Source of the DNA: an uncultured Clostridia bacterium
GTDB lineage: Bacteria > Bacillota > Clostridia > Oscillospirales > Acutalibacteraceae
Length of the DNA: 50,744 bases
Reading direction: 5' to 3'
Assembly (NCBI GenBank): GCA_946406145.1
Contig: CAMJJL010000009.1
Span: forward strand, 1 to 50,744
Shown here: piece after piece, positions 48,754 through 50,744 of the stretch
Position numbering within the stretch: position 1 is the first letter of the stretch
How the letters are laid out: every line of letters starts with the position of its first letter
Notes under the pieces: model-generated
Seen by the model: only the letters and a program-made list of their open reading frames with translations
The model's database searches: none
What the model was told of the DNA's origin: nothing
Translations under genes and position numbers: made by a program

Positions 48754-49032
48754 ATGATTACACGAGAAGATATCGAAAACATCGCGCTGCTCTCTAAGCT
48801 CTTTGTCGATGAAAAGGACATTGACAGCCTGACCGAAGAAATGCAGAAGATCGTTGCCTTTGCGGATACGATCAACAGCGTTGAGGTGAAGAGCGGCGAG
48901 TTTGATAATATCAACAACCTGCAAAACGCTTTCCGCGCGGATGTGGTCAAAGAATCCTTACCCGTCGAGGAGATCCTGAAAAACGCCCCCGAACAGGCGG
49001 AGGATCACTTCCTCGTCAGAAAGAGAGCGTGA
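48754..49032 (+). CDS. gatC: Glutamyl/aspartyl-tRNA amidotransferase subunit C
   Basis: A small subunit that stabilises the GatA-GatB pair. The 92-residue product starts MITREDIENIALLSKLF and contains the family TEEMQKIVAFADTIN segment and a C-terminal stretch ending in LVRKRA. GAGAAAGGACG lies before ATG 48754; the open extension to 48706 is repeat sequence. gatA begins 1 bp after the stop, so the two are coupled. Confidence 0.93.
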   Translation: MITREDIENIALLSKLFVDEKDIDSLTEEMQKIVAFADTINSVEVKSGEFDNINNLQNAFRADVVKESLPVEEILKNAPEQAEDHFLVRKRA

Positions 49033-49033
49033 C

Positions 49034-50491
49034 ATGGGACAGATCAAACGCATCCATGAGATGCTCGTTAATAAAGAAATTACCTGCGTTGAGCTGACAC
49101 AACAGTACCTCGACGCGATCGAAAATTCCAATAAAGAATTAAACGCCTATATCACCGTCACCCCCGAGGTGGCGCTGGAACAGGCGAAGAAGGTGGATGA
49201 AAAGATCGCCGCCGGAGAAGAGATCGGTATGCTCGAGGGTATTCCGATGACCTTAAAGGACAATATCTCCACCAAGGGGATCGACACCACCTGCGCGTCC
49301 AAGATCCTGACCGGCTACAAGCCGATCTATGACGCGACCGTGTATGAGCTGCTCCAAAAAGAGGGCGTGGTCATGCTCGGCAAGACCAATATGGACGAGT
49401 TTGCGATGGGCTCCTCCTGTGAGACCTCCTACTACGGCGGCGCGAAGAATCCGCACAGCCTTGACCATGTATCGGGAGGATCATCGGGCGGCGTCGCGTC
49501 CGCTGTCGGCGGCAATCTCGCTGTCTACGGACTCGGCTCCGACACCGGCGGCTCGATTCGTCAGCCCGCGTCTTTCTGCGGTATCGTCGGCTTGAAGCCC
49601 ACCTACGGCGCGGTATCGCGTTTCGGTCTGATCGCGTACGCGAGCTCCTTTGATCAGATCGGCCCGATCACCCACGATGTTGAGGACGCGGCAATCGTTT
49701 TTGACGCGATCGCGAAATATGATGAAAGAGATTCCACCTCTCAGGGTAGTGAGCCGACACTCCCGACCTTGAAGGATGATATCAAAGGAAAGAAGATCGG
49801 TATCGCCAACCAGTACCTCGACGGCGTTCGCGAGGACGTCAGGCAGGCTGTCCTCGACGCGGCAAAGGCATATGAGGAGATGGGCGCCGAGGTCGTATAT
49901 TTTGATTTCCCCGAGCTGAAATTCGCCCTGCCGTGCTACTATATCCTCGCGATGGCGGAGGCTTCCTCCAACCTCGGACGATACGACGGCATCCGTTACG
50001 GCTACAAAACAGAGCATTACAACGGCACGCACGATATGATCTGCCGCACCCGATCGGAGGGCTTCGGCAAAGAGGTGCAGCGCCGTATCCTGATGGGCAC
50101 CTATGTGCTGTCCGCAGGCTACTATGACGCTTACTATAAAAAGGCGGTCAACCTGCGCGGCGCGATTGTCGACGCGTTTGACAGAGCGTTTGAAGGTTGC
50201 GACGTTATTCTTGCGCCGACCGCTCCCGTGACCGCGTTCAAAAACGGTTATCTCTTCGGCGAAGAGACCGACCAACTCGAGGCGTATCTCTCCGATATCT
50301 GCACCGTTCCTGTCAACGCGGCAGGTCTGCCGGGCATATCGATCCCCTGCGGCGTCGACAAAGAGGGTCTGCCTATCGGCATGCAGCTCATCGGCAAGAA
50401 GTTTGATGAAAAAACCATCCTCAACCTCGCCTATCAGTATGAGCAGAAAGAGGATAAATTTATCGAAACAAAGTGGGGTGTCAAGCTGTGA
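49034..50491 (+). CDS. gatA: Glutamyl/aspartyl-tRNA amidotransferase subunit A
   Basis: The glutaminase subunit that supplies ammonia to GatB for converting Glu-tRNA(Gln) or Asp-tRNA(Asn). The 485-residue product has the amidase-signature triad: Lys75 in PMTLKDN, Ser150 in GGSSGG and Ser174 in [10 protein letters not shown], spaced exactly as in known GatA. The end contains the family [11 protein letters not shown] and [10 protein letters not shown] motifs. It overlaps gatB by four bases (GTGA). Confidence 0.96.
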   Translation: MGQIKRIHEMLVNKEITCVELTQQYLDAIENSNKELNAYITVTPEVALEQAKKVDEKIAAGEEIGMLEGIPMTLKDNISTKGIDTTCASKILTGYKPIYDATVYELLQKEGVVMLGKTNMDEFAMGSSCETSYYGGAKNPHSLDHVSGGSSGGVASAVGGNLAVYGLGSDTGGSIRQPASFCGIVGLKPTYGAVSRFGLIAYASSFDQIGPITHDVEDAAIVFDAIAKYDERDSTSQGSEPTLPTLKDDIKGKKIGIANQYLDGVREDVRQAVLDAAKAYEEMGAEVVYFDFPELKFALPCYYILAMAEASSNLGRYDGIRYGYKTEHYNGTHDMICRTRSEGFGKEVQRRILMGTYVLSAGYYDAYYKKAVNLRGAIVDAFDRAFEGCDVILAPTAPVTAFKNGYLFGEETDQLEAYLSDICTVPVNAAGLPGISIPCGVDKEGLPIGMQLIGKKFDEKTILNLAYQYEQKEDKFIETKWGVKL

Positions 50492-50744
50492 AATATGAAT
50501 TAGTAGCGGGCTTTGAGACCCATGTAGAATTGCAGACGAACACCAAGATCTTCTGTTCCTGTACCACCAAGTTCGGCGGTGACCCCAACACCCACTGCTG
50601 TCCGGTATGTATCGGTCTGCCCGGTACACTGCCCAAGCTCAATGAGCGCGTGGTGGAATACGCGATCATGGCAGGTCTTGCCACTAACTGCGAGATCGCC
50701 GAGATCGCCAAGATGGACAGAAAGAACTACTGCTATCCCGATCT
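50488..50744 (+). CDS. gatB: Glutamyl/aspartyl-tRNA amidotransferase subunit B, partial
   Basis: Only the first 85 codons are in the window; the gene runs off the right edge. It starts at GTG 50488, overlapping the gatA stop. The product begins [21 protein letters not shown] and has the CSC and CCPVC zinc-binding pairs and [11 protein letters not shown], the GatB signature. GatB carries the kinase and transamidase activities. Confidence 0.93.
   Translation, partial: MKYELVAGFETHVELQTNTKIFCSCTTKFGGDPNTHCCPVCIGLPGTLPKLNERVVEYAIMAGLATNCEIAEIAKMDRKNYCYPD

Overview
The window reads as a chromosomal segment of a spore-forming, starch-degrading gut Firmicute, most likely a Ruminococcus-like member of the Oscillospiraceae. 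The evidence is five proteins with type I dockerins, starch-binding CBM26 modules and a GH13 amylase, the sporulation genes gpr and spoIIP, strong AGGAGG ribosome sites, and a GatCAB/AspRS locus. The species is inferred from this content and not from any marker gene; no rRNA or tRNA gene was seen.

Layout. 1-4160: mobile-element remnant with two small ORFs and two tandem paralogous large serine recombinases. 4331-5040: a DUF308 membrane protein with its own promoter and terminator. 5107-8667: ECF sigma factor, membrane anti-sigma-like protein, two related dockerin proteins. 8752-17808: a Phe/Tyr-rich leader peptide and attenuator, then pheA-aroB-aroC-aroEK-aroQ-aroA-tyrA-DAHP synthase, the whole shikimate to prephenate route, closed by a terminator. 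17831-22028 (minus strand): a second ECF sigma / anti-sigma-like / dockerin cassette. 22127-23650: phage-type lysis remnant with an endolysin. 23774-24346: small surface protein with an SPKTS sorting signal. 24695-29945: two complete polar amino-acid ABC importers. 29980-33262: XRE membrane regulator, DegV protein, hemolysin III family protein, CHAP hydrolase. 33461-35092 (minus): dockerin-bearing papain-like protease. 35173-37500: gpr and spoIIP. 37480-41905: a Gln-rich surface protein, dus, glyA and rarA. 42176-46442: CBM26-dockerin protein and GH13 amylase. 46676-50744: aspS-gatC-gatA-gatB, with gatB cut by the window edge.

How the genes work together. The aromatic operon appears to be controlled by ribosome-mediated attenuation sensing Phe and Tyr codons. 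The dockerin proteins should dock to a cohesin scaffold outside the window, forming an amylosome-like surface complex; two sigma/anti-sigma pairs sit directly upstream of dockerin genes and may tune it. AspRS carries a His typical of nondiscriminating enzymes and is followed by GatCAB, which would correct Asp-tRNA(Asn).

Several families of short palindromic elements are scattered between genes, usually just upstream of a ribosome-binding site. One copy lies in frame inside aroA and adds 17 residues; another has apparently rebuilt the aroE start region. The most interesting observations are the Phe/Tyr attenuator, the aroA insertion, and the duplicated sigma/anti-sigma/dockerin cassette.
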